Source of the DNA: Mycolicibacterium elephantis DSM 44368
Lineage (GTDB): Bacteria; Actinomycetota; Actinomycetes; Mycobacteriales; Mycobacteriaceae
Assembly: GCF_004014805.1 (NCBI RefSeq)
Contig: NZ_ATDN01000034.1
Location: 151,081-215,080, forward strand
DNA length: 64,000 nt
Direction of reading: 5' to 3'
Shown here: one piece after another, positions 44,967 to 53,774 of the stretch
Layout: every line of letters begins with the position of its first letter
Position numbering within the stretch: the stretch's first letter is position 1
Notes under the pieces: model-generated
What the model saw: the letters and a program-made list of their open reading frames with translations, nothing else
Databases searched by the model: none
Told to the model about the DNA's origin: nothing
Position numbers and translations under genes: made by a program

Positions 44967-46718
44967 TCACTCGTCGGCCGCGGTCAGCCAGGCCTCCTCC
45001 AACGAGACCTTGCGGCCCTCGAGTTCCTGCAGTTCGGCGTTGAGTTCACCGAGGCGCACATGGTCGGCGGCGGCCTCGGCCATGGCCACATGCAGCCGCT
45101 CGATGCGGGCCTCGAGCTTTTCGAGTTGACCCTCGATGCGGGCCATCTCCTTGCCCGCCCGGCGTTCGCGCGCAGCCGCGGACTCGCCGCGGGCCGGCCC
45201 CGGGCGACGGTCCGCCGGTGCCGTCCGCGCGGCGGCCCGGTCGGCCAGATACTGCTCGATGCCGCCGGGCAGCAGGTCGCAGCGCCCGCCGCCGGTCAAC
45301 GCGTAGGTCACGTCAGTGACGCGCTCGAGGAAGTACCTGTCGTGGGTGACGACGATCAACGTGCCCGGCCAGCCGTCGAGGTAGTCCTCGATCACGGTCA
45401 ACGTGTCGATGTCGAGGTCGTTGGTTGGCTCGTCGAGCAGCAACACGTTCGGCTCGTCGAGCAGCAATCGCAAAAACTGCAGCCGGCGCTTCTCCCCACC
45501 GGACAGCTCGCCGATCCGCGCGGTGAGCTTGTCGCCGCTGAACCCGAAGTCGCGCAACAACGTCTCGGCGCTGATCTCACGTCCACCGGCCAATTCCGTG
45601 ACGCGGCGGCGGTTTTCGACCGCGTCGATCACCCGTTGGGCGCCGTCCATGTCGACGAGGGCCTGGCTGAGATAACCGATCTTCAGCGTCGCGCCGCGTT
45701 TGACGGTGCCCGACGCCGGCTGCAGCTGCCCGGCCAGCAGTCGCAGCACCGACGTCTTGCCGGTGCCGTTGACGCCGACCAGCCCGATGCGCGCGCCAGG
45801 CCCGATGGACCAGTCGATCCCGTCCAGGATCACGTGCGGACCCACCTCCAGCCGCACCCGGTGCAGATCGAAGACGTCCTTCCCCAGCCGGGTAGTGGCA
45901 AAGCGTTGCAGCACAAGCGAATCACGCGGCGGCGGTTCGTTGGCGATCAATTCGTTGGCCGCCTGGATGCGGAACTTCGGCTTCGACGTGCGCGCCGGCG
46001 GGCCGCGACGCAGCCACGCCAGCTCCTTGCGCATCAGGTTCTGCCGACGCGCCTCCGCACCGGCGGCAAGGCGCATCCGCTCGGCGCGGGCCAGCACGTA
46101 AGCCGCGTAGCCGCCGTCGTAGGCGTCGACGGTCCCGTCGTGCACCTCCCACGTTCGGGTGCACACCGCGTCGAGAAACCACCGGTCATGGCTGACCACC
46201 ACCAGCGCCTTGGCACTCCGCGCGTTGAGATGCCCGGCCAGCCATTCGATCACCTCGACGTCGAGGTGGTTGGTCGGCTCGTCGAGCACCAGCACGTCGT
46301 GCCCGGCGATCAACACCTCGGCCAGCGCGACCCGGCGCCGCTCACCGCCGGACAGCCGCGCGACCTCGCTTTCCAGCGCGACGCCCGACAACAGGTGGGT
46401 GACGACGTCGCGGGTGTGCGGTTCGGCCGCCCAGACATGGTCTGGCCGGCCCCCGACGATGACGTCCCGAACCGTGGTCCCCACGAAATCGTCGCCCTGG
46501 CGCAGATAACCCACCGAGAGGCCCGACGTGTGCGTGACGCGGCCCGAGTCGGGCGGCCGCGCCAACGTCAGCACCTGCAACAGGGTGGTTTTGCCGTCAC
46601 CGTTGCGGCCGACGACGCCGATGGCGTCGCCTTCGTCGATACCCAGGCTGACCTGAGCGAGCAAAGTACGGGTGCCGTAGCTGACGGTGGCACGCTCGAC
46701 GTTGATCAGATTCGGCAT
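44967..46718 (-). CDS. ABC-F family ATPase (Rv1668c/Rv1667c type)
   Basis: The 583-residue soluble tandem ABC protein starts MPNLINVERATVSYG. Walker A GRNGDGKTT, signature LSGGERRRVALAE, then a linker rich in Arg/Lys (ARAERMRLAAGAEARRQNLMRKELAWLRRG), a second Walker A GVNGTGKTS, LSGGEKRRLQFLRL and LLDEPTNDLD. The C-terminal coiled coil is typical of Uup. ABC-F proteins act on ribosomes, as translation factors or in antibiotic resistance. In M. tuberculosis this gene is annotated as two pieces; here it is one intact frame. Confidence 0.92.
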   Translation of the reverse strand: MPNLINVERATVSYGTRTLLAQVSLGIDEGDAIGVVGRNGDGKTTLLQVLTLARPPDSGRVTHTSGLSVGYLRQGDDFVGTTVRDVIVGGRPDHVWAAEPHTRDVVTHLLSGVALESEVARLSGGERRRVALAEVLIAGHDVLVLDEPTNHLDVEVIEWLAGHLNARSAKALVVVSHDRWFLDAVCTRTWEVHDGTVDAYDGGYAAYVLARAERMRLAAGAEARRQNLMRKELAWLRRGPPARTSKPKFRIQAANELIANEPPPRDSLVLQRFATTRLGKDVFDLHRVRLEVGPHVILDGIDWSIGPGARIGLVGVNGTGKTSVLRLLAGQLQPASGTVKRGATLKIGYLSQALVDMDGAQRVIDAVENRRRVTELAGGREISAETLLRDFGFSGDKLTARIGELSGGEKRRLQFLRLLLDEPNVLLLDEPTNDLDIDTLTVIEDYLDGWPGTLIVVTHDRYFLERVTDVTYALTGGGRCDLLPGGIEQYLADRAAARTAPADRRPGPARGESAAARERRAGKEMARIEGQLEKLEARIERLHVAMAEAAADHVRLGELNAELQELEGRKVSLEEAWLTAADE

Positions 46719-46795
46719 CAGCCGCGATGATATGCGGCTCGCCATACGACATTGCGTCGGCCGTCGATCGCCATTAACCCGTAGTTCGCCCTTCT

Positions 46796-46813
46796 CATCT
46801 AGACAACTAGATG
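46796..46813. promoter_or_regulatory. Candidate PhnF operator
   Basis: CATCTAGACAACTAGATG has perfect 7-bp arms around ACAA, 31 bp upstream of the phnD start codon. Half of it (TCTAGAC) fits the GntR/HutC-type consensus TMTAKAC, the class of site used by PhnF in M. smegmatis. PhnF is encoded in the operon, so repression relieved by phosphate starvation is likely. Confidence 0.65.
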
Positions 46814-46844
46814 CCAACACCAACAGCGACGAGATGAGGAATCG

Positions 46845-47735
46845 ATGTCTGCACGCGGGTTGATCGCGAGTGCACTGACAGTGCTCACCGCAGCAGCGGT
46901 GACGGTGGGTTGTAGCAGTGATTCGTCCGACACCAGCCACCCCGGCACGGTCCGCCTCGCGGTGACCGACCTGCAGGGCCTCGAGGAACTGCAGCGCGAG
47001 TTCGGCGCCTTCAAAACGGAATTCGAGAAACAGTCGGGCCTCACGGTGGACTTCTTCGCGGTCAACGACCGCACGGCGGCGGCCGCCGCGCTGCAGGCCG
47101 ACCGGGTCGACGTGGTGTTCACGGGCCCCGCCGAGTACGTCGTCATCCACGAGAAAACCGGCGCCGAGCCGATCGTGGCCATCGAGCGCGACGGCTACCG
47201 CTCGACCATCTACACCAAGGCCGACAGCGGCATCACCAGCCTGGATCAGTTGCGCGGCAAGAAGGTCGCGATGAGCGACGTGGGCTCCACCAGCGGGCAT
47301 CTCGGCCCGTCCCAGATGTTGGTGGACGCCGGTCTCACGCCGGGAACCGACGTCGAGGTGCTCACGGTCGGAGACACCGTGCACCAATCCCTCAAGCGCG
47401 GCGACGTCGACGCGGTCGGAATCGGCTACCACGACTACGAGGAGTTCATGGTCGAGGACGATCCCACCCAGTACCGGGTGATCGCCGAGGGACCTGTCCT
47501 CCCGCCGGACCTGCTGATGGCACGCCAGGGGCTCGACGAGCAGACCGTCACCACGATCCGAGAGACGTTCAACGACCACTTCGACACGTTGTTGCCCGCG
47601 ATGCTCGAAGGCAAGGACAACGCGAAGTACGAGAACGCCAAGCTCGTCAACGTCACCGACAAGGACTACGACGAGGTGCGTTCGATGTATCAGGCGGTCG
47701 GCGTGAACGACTTCTCCCAGTTCCTGGGCGACTGA
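46845..47735 (+). CDS. phnD: Phosphonate ABC transporter, substrate-binding lipoprotein
   Basis: The 296-residue protein has a lipoprotein signal peptide (lipobox TVGC, Cys about 23) and a periplasmic-binding fold: VRLAVTDLQGLEELQREFGAFKTEFEKQSGLTVDFF, VDVVFTGPAEYVV, the phosphonate-binding YRSTIYTKADSGI and GSTSGHLGPSQMLVDAG. It captures phosphonates (or phosphite or phosphate esters) outside the membrane for PhnCE. It heads the phn operon, with GAGGAA as ribosome-binding site. A single BLAST-level relative cannot be named from here. Confidence 0.92.
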   Translation: MSARGLIASALTVLTAAAVTVGCSSDSSDTSHPGTVRLAVTDLQGLEELQREFGAFKTEFEKQSGLTVDFFAVNDRTAAAAALQADRVDVVFTGPAEYVVIHEKTGAEPIVAIERDGYRSTIYTKADSGITSLDQLRGKKVAMSDVGSTSGHLGPSQMLVDAGLTPGTDVEVLTVGDTVHQSLKRGDVDAVGIGYHDYEEFMVEDDPTQYRVIAEGPVLPPDLLMARQGLDEQTVTTIRETFNDHFDTLLPAMLEGKDNAKYENAKLVNVTDKDYDEVRSMYQAVGVNDFSQFLGD

Positions 47736-47736
47736 C

Positions 47737-48534
47737 GTGGCCGCTCCGGCTCCCCACCTCACGGCGCCGCCCGCAGCCACCGCGACGGCCATCGACGTGT
47801 CGAATCTGTCGGTGCGATATCGGCGTAACGGCGCGGTGTCGTTGTCCCGCGTGGGCCTTACGATTCCCGATGGGCAGATCGTCGCTCTGATCGGCACCAA
47901 CGGGGCGGGCAAGTCGACCCTGCTGCGCTGCCTCGTCAGGCTCATCGAACCCGTGGAGGGCGCGGTCACGATCGGCGGTACCGAGGTCACCGGGGCGTCA
48001 CGGCGGACCCTGCGCCAGGTTCGACAAGACGTCGGGTTCGTGTTTCAGCGTTTCCATCTGATCCCGCGGCTCACCGTGTTCCACAACGTCGTTCACGGCG
48101 CGATGGGCCGGCACGGCTCGCGCTGCGCGTGGCCGCTCATCGCACCGCGCCATGTCCGGGCTCAGGCGATGGAGGCCCTGGGCCGGGTGGACCTGGCTTC
48201 CTACGCGGGGCGTCGCGTCGAGACGCTCAGTGGTGGCCAGCAGCAGCGGGTGGCCATCGCGCGGATGCTCATGCAGCAGCCCCGCGTCATTCTGGCCGAC
48301 GAACCGGTGGCCAGCCTCGATCCGGCGTCGGCGAACTCGGTGATGGACCTGATGAGCGGGATCGCGGCCGAACGCGGAGTCACCGTTGTCGTCGCATTGC
48401 ATCAAATCGATCTGGCACTGCGCTACGCCGATCGGGTGGTGGCGTTGCGTAACGGCGCGGTGCAGTTCGACCGGGCAGCGCGCGATTGCGACGCGGCACA
48501 ACTCAGTTCGATCTACGCCGAGGAGAGTTCGTGA
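47737..48534 (+). CDS. phnC: Phosphonate ABC transporter ATPase
   Basis: The 265-residue ABC ATPase has Walker A GTNGAGKST, Q-loop FVFQRFHLIPRLTV, signature LSGGQQQRVAIAR, Walker B VILADEPVASLD and switch His ALHQID, all intact. It powers import with PhnE and PhnD. GTG start 1 bp after the phnD stop. The C-terminus (DAAQLSSIYAEE) is the usual PhnC end. Confidence 0.95.
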   Translation: MAAPAPHLTAPPAATATAIDVSNLSVRYRRNGAVSLSRVGLTIPDGQIVALIGTNGAGKSTLLRCLVRLIEPVEGAVTIGGTEVTGASRRTLRQVRQDVGFVFQRFHLIPRLTVFHNVVHGAMGRHGSRCAWPLIAPRHVRAQAMEALGRVDLASYAGRRVETLSGGQQQRVAIARMLMQQPRVILADEPVASLDPASANSVMDLMSGIAAERGVTVVVALHQIDLALRYADRVVALRNGAVQFDRAARDCDAAQLSSIYAEESS

Positions 48535-49364
48535 GTAGGGCGGCCCTGCGGGCACGGCCAGAATCCGAGCTGCCGCCGCGAATCCGGCGGCCGAGCCTGA
48601 TGACGCTGGTCATCGTGCTGGTCGTCGGCGGGTTGCTGGTGCACGGCTGGACCCAAGGTGCGACGGTCCGCCCCGATTCGTTGGCCTCCGGCGTCTTCCG
48701 CCTCGGTGAGTTCCTCGAGGACGCCGTCCCGCCTGACGCCAGCCGACTCGGCCCGATCCTGAAGGCACTGCTGGTCACGGTGGAAATGGCCTTGCTGGGC
48801 ACCCTCATCGGCGCGGTGCTCAGCCTGCCCCTTGCGGTGCTGGCCGCGCGCAACACCACACCCCACTGGTCGCTGTACGCGGTGAGCCGGGCGGTGATCA
48901 CCATCAGCAGGACCATCCCGGATCTGGTGTGGGGGCTGATCTTCGTGATCGCGGTGGGGCTGGGTCCGGAAGCCGGTGTGCTGGCGATCACGGTCGACGT
49001 GATGGGGTTCTGCGGACGGTTCTTCGCCGAGAGCATCGAAGACATCGACCCGGCCAGAATCGAAGGCCTGCGGGCGTTGGGCGCGCCACGCACCGGTGTC
49101 CTTGTCGGCGGCGTGATTCCGGCGTGCATGCCGTCATTCGTCACGACCTCGATGTTCGCGCTGGAGTCCTCGGCGCGGTCGTCGGTGGTGCTCGGGCTGG
49201 TCGGCGCGGGCGGCATCGGCATCGAGCTGGCCACCTCGATGACGCTGCTGCGTTACGACGAAGCGGCCACCATCATCCTGGCGATTCTCGTCGTCGTCGT
49301 TGTCTTCGAAAGGGTTTCCGCCGCGATCCGGCGACGCGTCCTGGGAGGAGGGCAGACCGCATGA
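48531..49364 (+). CDS. phnE: Phosphonate ABC transporter permease
   Basis: The 277-residue permease starts at GTG overlapping the phnC stop. It has six hydrophobic segments and the permease EAA-type loop ARIEGLRALGAPRTGVLVGGVIPACMPSFV for contact with PhnC. One PhnE gene suffices for a homodimeric channel. An ATGA overlap leads into phnF. Confidence 0.94.
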   Translation: MSRAALRARPESELPPRIRRPSLMTLVIVLVVGGLLVHGWTQGATVRPDSLASGVFRLGEFLEDAVPPDASRLGPILKALLVTVEMALLGTLIGAVLSLPLAVLAARNTTPHWSLYAVSRAVITISRTIPDLVWGLIFVIAVGLGPEAGVLAITVDVMGFCGRFFAESIEDIDPARIEGLRALGAPRTGVLVGGVIPACMPSFVTTSMFALESSARSSVVLGLVGAGGIGIELATSMTLLRYDEAATIILAILVVVVVFERVSAAIRRRVLGGGQTA

Positions 49365-50095
49365 CCGATGTTCTCGAGGCGATCAACAGACATGCCGAGC
49401 GTCCGATCTACCGACAGTTGAGCGACCTGCTGGAGGCACGGCTGATCGGAGGGGCGCGGCCAGGGGACCGGCTGCCGAGCGAAGCGGAGCTGTCCGAGCA
49501 GTTCGACGTCAACCGCCTCACCGTCCGGCGGGCACTCAACGAACTCAGCCAACGTGGGTTGATCGAAACCGTGCACGGGAAAGGCTCTTTCGTCGCACCG
49601 CCGGTGGTGCGTTACGACATCTCCGCGCGCCGCGATGCGAGCTTCACCCACAGCATGCGCGAACTTGGCCATCAGGTGACCGTCCGGCTGATCTCCAAGG
49701 ACATCGTCACGTGCAGCCCATTGCAAGACGAACTGCGCACCAATGAGGAACTGTTCGTCTGCACCACGGTGCGCCTCGTCGACGACCAACCCTGGTCGCT
49801 GTCAGTGACGTCTATCGGCGCGGAGCGGTTCCCGGGACTCACCGACGACTGGAAGGGGCGGTCATCGCTGTTCGACTTTCTGCTCGAACGCCACGGGGTG
49901 CGCATGCAACGCGCATACCGCACCTTCTCATGCCGACTTGCCCAACCATCCGAGGCCGAACACCTGCAGGTCCGGATCGGTGCTCCCGTGCTGGAGATGC
50001 GCGGCCTCAACGTCGACCAGGACCAGCACCCGGTGGCCTTGGTACAGCACCGCTTTCGGGCCGATCGCGTCCAGTTCACCGTGGATCTGACATGA
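49361..50095 (+). CDS. phnF: GntR/HutC-family regulator PhnF
   Basis: The 244 residues have an N-terminal winged helix (RPIYRQLSDLLEARLIGGARPGDRLPSEAELSEQFDVNRLTVRRALNELSQRGLI with GKGSFVA) and a C-terminal UTRA ligand domain (DEL...LEMRGLNVDQDQHPVALVQHRFRADRVQFTVDL). In M. smegmatis PhnF represses phnDCE under phosphate sufficiency. Here it is embedded between transporter and lyase genes, coupled to both. Confidence 0.93.
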   Translation: MTDVLEAINRHAERPIYRQLSDLLEARLIGGARPGDRLPSEAELSEQFDVNRLTVRRALNELSQRGLIETVHGKGSFVAPPVVRYDISARRDASFTHSMRELGHQVTVRLISKDIVTCSPLQDELRTNEELFVCTTVRLVDDQPWSLSVTSIGAERFPGLTDDWKGRSSLFDFLLERHGVRMQRAYRTFSCRLAQPSEAEHLQVRIGAPVLEMRGLNVDQDQHPVALVQHRFRADRVQFTVDLT

Positions 50096-50505
50096 GGGCA
50101 CAAGACCGGTACGAAGCGTTGGCAGCCGGCGACGGGCAGGCACTGGAGGCGCTGGCCGACGAAATCCTCGCCACCGGGGTCGACGTGTCGGTGACGGCAG
50201 GACCCGAATCGGTGAGCGCCCCGGTGCGGGTCGGCGTGAGCGGATCCGGCGCCACCGTGGTTCTCGGCCACATCGCGCTGACCCGGTGCACCGCGCACGT
50301 CGACGGCGTCCGCGGTGACGGGATCCGGGCGGGCCACGACCTGACCGGCGCCCTCGCGGCGGCGATCTGTGACGCCGAATGCGAACGGGGCGGGCCTCTT
50401 TCCCCGCGTGTGCACGAGTTGTGCCGGTCGGCGCAGACCGAGGCCGCACGGCGTCGAAGCGAGCGGGCCGATCTCGTGGCGATGACCACCATGGAGGAGC
50501 CGTGA
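50092..50505 (+). CDS. phnG: C-P lyase subunit PhnG
   Basis: The 137-residue PhnG begins RAQDRYEALAAGDGQALEALAD and contains the VGVSGSGATVVLGHIALTRCTAHVDG and GDGIRAGHDLTGALAAAICDAE blocks. With PhnH, PhnI and PhnJ it forms the (GHIJ)2 core that activates phosphonates. ATG at 50092 overlaps the phnF stop. Slightly shorter than E. coli PhnG (about 150). Confidence 0.9.
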   Translation: MRAQDRYEALAAGDGQALEALADEILATGVDVSVTAGPESVSAPVRVGVSGSGATVVLGHIALTRCTAHVDGVRGDGIRAGHDLTGALAAAICDAECERGGPLSPRVHELCRSAQTEAARRRSERADLVAMTTMEEP

Positions 50506-51062
50506 GGTGGGATCGGGTGCACGACGGGCGCACGGCGTTCCTGGCGTGCATGTGGGCGATGTGCACACCGGGCACACCGATCGAGCTTGCCTGTCTGCCG
50601 CGTATCGGGGCGCGCCCCGAACTCGACGGCGCCGCGGGCGTTCTGCTGGCTTTGCTCGACCGCGGGCTGACTCTGGGCGTATCCGGCGGGGAGGCCGCCC
50701 ACCAGGTCGCCGCCGTCGTCATGGCCGAAACCGGCGCGCGGCCAGGGGACGTCGCCGACGCCGAGTGGGTGCTGGTGCACGGCGCCGCGGCCGACGCCAT
50801 CGCATGCGCGCGTCGCGGCGACCGCCTGTCCCCGGAGCGTGGGGCGACGCTGGTGCTCGCCGCGGCCGCCGAACCTCATCCGGTCTCGATCGCAGGCCCG
50901 GGTGTGCACGGACAGGCCGAGGTGTGGGTTCCGCTCGACGAGGTCGCGGTACGCGCCTTCGCCGCGGCCAATTCGGCCCCACCGTGTGGTGTCGATCTCC
51001 TGATCGTAACGGGCAATTGCGTCATCGGGCTGCCCCGTAGCGTCGCCCTGGGAGTCGTGTGA
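50502..51062 (+). CDS. phnH: C-P lyase subunit PhnH
   Basis: The 186 residues show the PhnH pattern (HDGRTAFLACMWAMCTPGTPIEL, ADAEWVLVHG, GPGVHGQAEVWVPL, GVDLLIVTGNCVIGLPRS), a PLP-transferase-like fold without PLP. Structural subunit of the core complex. GTG start overlapping phnG; ends sharing one base with phnI. Confidence 0.9.
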   Translation: MRWDRVHDGRTAFLACMWAMCTPGTPIELACLPRIGARPELDGAAGVLLALLDRGLTLGVSGGEAAHQVAAVVMAETGARPGDVADAEWVLVHGAAADAIACARRGDRLSPERGATLVLAAAAEPHPVSIAGPGVHGQAEVWVPLDEVAVRAFAAANSAPPCGVDLLIVTGNCVIGLPRSVALGVV

Positions 51063-52075
51063 TGTACGCGAGCATGCACGAAAACGATGCTCTGGAGGCG
51101 GCACGGACCATCGCCGGCCGCAGGGCGGCCCAACCGGGAAGTCGCACCGACACCAGCGCACTCGAGGAACAGGTGTGCGCCGAGGCCGGTCTGTGGGAGC
51201 TCGCCGCCGCGCGCCGCGCGCTGGATCAGTCCCGCGGCGACGCCTCGCACGCCGTGTCGATGCTGCGCGTCTGGGCGGCGACGCAGCCACACGTCCAGGC
51301 GCTGCCCGTTCGCCCCGACGACGTCGCGATCGTGCGGAGGCTGTCGTCGGCCTACCCCCGGATCCCGGGTGGGCAGTGGCTCGGCATGGCCCCGGAACTA
51401 CGTTCCCGGCAACTGGATTGGACCGACGAGCGGCCTACCGTCGACACGTCGGCGAGGACGCCGACGGTGGCGCAGGCCGCCGACGCGCCCACCCGCGCCG
51501 GCACGCCGCGGGTACGGGATCTGATCGACGACGCCGTCGTGCTGGCCGGCGCCGCCGATGGGGACGGTGACGACCCCGCCCGCGCGGTGATGACGCCACC
51601 GTTCACCCGAGCCAACCGCCTGGCTCTGCTCGCCCGCGGCGAGACCGGGGCACTGGTCGCGCTCGCGGCGTTGATCCTGGGCCGACGACAGGAAGCGGTC
51701 ATGGTGGAACTCACCGTCGGGTCGGCCGTGATCCGGGTGCCCCATCCTCGCAGCGGCGCACCGTGCGCGGTGGCCGAGATACCGATCACCGAGGTTGAGG
51801 TGGTCCTCGACGCCGACGCCGACGGACGGCCCGCGCTGGTGACCGGATGGGGTGCGACGCTGGGAACCGTTGAACGCCGGGCGATCTCGCTGGCGCTGCT
51901 CGACGCCGCCATGCAGGCCGACGGGGACCTGCGCGAACCGGTGACGCTCGACGACCAGACCGTGATCGCCGCCACCGACGGGCCCGCCACCAACGGTTTC
52001 GTCGAGCACCTGCGACTGCCGCACTACGCGAGCTTCGCGGCATATCTGGCCCAAGTGGGCGGAGAGGCGCAGTGA
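51062..52075 (+). CDS. phnI: C-P lyase subunit PhnI (nucleosidase)
   Basis: The 337-residue PhnI performs, with PhnGHL, the transfer of phosphonate to ribose of ATP with release of adenine. Recognisable segments are LEAARTIAGRRAAQPGS, YPRIPGGQWLGMAPELRSRQLDWT, LALLARGETGALVALAALILGRRQEAVMVELTVGSAVIRVPHP and FVEHLRLPHYASFAAYLAQ. ATG at 51062 was preferred over the adjacent GTG at 51059. Confidence 0.92.
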   Translation: MYASMHENDALEAARTIAGRRAAQPGSRTDTSALEEQVCAEAGLWELAAARRALDQSRGDASHAVSMLRVWAATQPHVQALPVRPDDVAIVRRLSSAYPRIPGGQWLGMAPELRSRQLDWTDERPTVDTSARTPTVAQAADAPTRAGTPRVRDLIDDAVVLAGAADGDGDDPARAVMTPPFTRANRLALLARGETGALVALAALILGRRQEAVMVELTVGSAVIRVPHPRSGAPCAVAEIPITEVEVVLDADADGRPALVTGWGATLGTVERRAISLALLDAAMQADGDLREPVTLDDQTVIAATDGPATNGFVEHLRLPHYASFAAYLAQVGGEAQ

Positions 52076-52935
52076 TGAACAGGAAAGCGACCGTCGCGGC
52101 CCTCGCGGCCGAACACGGCCGCCCGCAGGCCTACGCCTATCTCGACGAGGACACCAAGCGCAATGTGCGGCGGGCGATCCTCAAGGCGCTGGCCATCCCC
52201 GGCTGGCAAGTGCCGTTCGCGTCCCGAGAGATGCCGGTGGCCAGGGGCTGGGGCAGCGGCGGCCTGCAGGTCACCCTGTCACTGGTCGGACCCACCGACA
52301 CGGTCAAGGTCATCGACCAGGGCGACGACCTGTCCTCCAACGCCGTCGGGATGCGCAACCTGATCACCTCCTCGGCACGGTGCGACGCGACGACGAGCAC
52401 CACCGAGGCGACGATCATCCAAAGTCGCCACCGCATACCGGAATTGGACCTTCGAGCCGACCAGTTGCTCGTCCTGCAGGTACCGCACCCCGAGCCGCTA
52501 CGCCGCGTGGTGCCCGACGACGTCGCCGCGCTGCGCCACCACGCAGACCGCGACTACACACCGGCCTGGCTGGACCTCTACGACGCCGAGGCCTGTCTGG
52601 GCGGCCCACGCACCGGCGCCGACCACCCTGTGCTGGTCGACGGTTCGCGGTTGATGAGCCCAAGCCCGATCCCGCGGTACGACGTGCTGCGGCTCGACAA
52701 CCGGCCGCATCCGATCCTGCTCGGGGCCGGCCGGCGTGCCCGGCTGACGGCGTTGCCGCCCTTCAGCAGGGTGCAACCGCTGGCGTTCGACGACCGGCCA
52801 CTGGCTCCGGAGCGGGCCGACGGCCCGTGCCGACGGTGCGGAAGCACGACGTCGTATCGGGTTGCCTCCGACGGTTGGTGGTGCTGCAGCGACGTCGACG
52901 CCTGCCGCGTCCGGCACGAGGCGGCCGCGCCGTGA
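52075..52935 (+). CDS. phnJ: C-P lyase PhnJ (radical SAM)
   Basis: The 286-residue catalytic subunit cleaves the C-P bond by glycyl/thiyl radical chemistry. The unusual iron-sulfur motif CX2CX21C is exact: CRRC, 21 residues, then DAC near the C-terminus, as in E. coli PhnJ. Also visible are YAYLDEDTKRNVRRAILKALAIPGWQVPFASREMP and DQGDDLSSNAVGMRNL. All features of an active enzyme appear present. Confidence 0.95.
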   Translation: MNRKATVAALAAEHGRPQAYAYLDEDTKRNVRRAILKALAIPGWQVPFASREMPVARGWGSGGLQVTLSLVGPTDTVKVIDQGDDLSSNAVGMRNLITSSARCDATTSTTEATIIQSRHRIPELDLRADQLLVLQVPHPEPLRRVVPDDVAALRHHADRDYTPAWLDLYDAEACLGGPRTGADHPVLVDGSRLMSPSPIPRYDVLRLDNRPHPILLGAGRRARLTALPPFSRVQPLAFDDRPLAPERADGPCRRCGSTTSYRVASDGWWCCSDVDACRVRHEAAAP

Positions 52936-53774
52936 CGTCCAACGCCATCGACGACTGGGCCGACCGCGACGCGCTGGTGCCTCCCGAGCCGGTGATCTCG
53001 GTGCGCGGCCTGACACACCGGTTCGGCGCGGGCTGTGACCGATGCATCCAACTGACTGGCGAGAGCGCAGGGACGAACCGCTGTTCGGTATGCGGCACGG
53101 TGGTCGCCGTCTACGACGCGTCGTTCGAGGTGGGCCCGCATGAGGTGCTCGGCGTGGTGGGCGAGTCCGGGTCCGGTAAAACCACCCTGCTGCGCTGCCT
53201 CCATCTGGACCTGCGGCCCGAGTCTGGATCGATTCGCGTTGGCGGACACCCACTCCAGCGCTCCGCGGTGATGATGGTGCACCAGAACGCCTTGGCCGCC
53301 GGCCTTTATCCTCGGCTGGCCGCCGAGTCCAATGTCGCGGAGCGGCTGCTCGGTAGGGGCGCGCGCGCCTTCGCCGAGATCCACGACCGCACAACCGAAC
53401 TGCTCGGTGAGCTCGGCTTGCGTCCGGAACGCCACACCGACGCGTTGATGACGTTCTCCGGTGGTATGCAACAGCGCGTCCAACTGGCGCGCGCCCTGGT
53501 CGATCCGCCCACGGTGCTGTTGCTCGACGAACCGACAACCGGCCTTGACCCGTCGGTGCAGGCCGATCTGCTCGACGTCGTGCAGCGCGTCACCCAGAGC
53601 CTCGAATCCGCGTCGATCGTCGTATCTCACGATCTCGCCGCGGTGCGCGTGCTGGCTTCACGCATCATCGTGTTGCACCACGGGCGCATCGTCGAAGAGG
53701 GCATCTCCGAGCAGGTGCTCGAGGATCCACAGCATCCGTACACGCAACTGCTGGTCTCATCGAGGTTGACATGA
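52932..53774 (+). CDS. phnK: C-P lyase-associated ABC protein PhnK
   Basis: The 280-residue ABC protein binds the core complex rather than a membrane partner. Walker A GESGSGKTT, MMVHQNALAAG as Q-loop, signature FSGGMQQRVQLAR, LLLDEPTTGLD and SHDLA are all intact. It is about 28 residues longer than E. coli PhnK because of an N-terminal insert with CDRC and CSVC pairs (about 34-60), a likely zinc or Fe-S knuckle placed before the first ABC strand. GTG start overlapping phnJ. Confidence 0.92.
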   Translation: MTSNAIDDWADRDALVPPEPVISVRGLTHRFGAGCDRCIQLTGESAGTNRCSVCGTVVAVYDASFEVGPHEVLGVVGESGSGKTTLLRCLHLDLRPESGSIRVGGHPLQRSAVMMVHQNALAAGLYPRLAAESNVAERLLGRGARAFAEIHDRTTELLGELGLRPERHTDALMTFSGGMQQRVQLARALVDPPTVLLLDEPTTGLDPSVQADLLDVVQRVTQSLESASIVVSHDLAAVRVLASRIIVLHHGRIVEEGISEQVLEDPQHPYTQLLVSSRLT

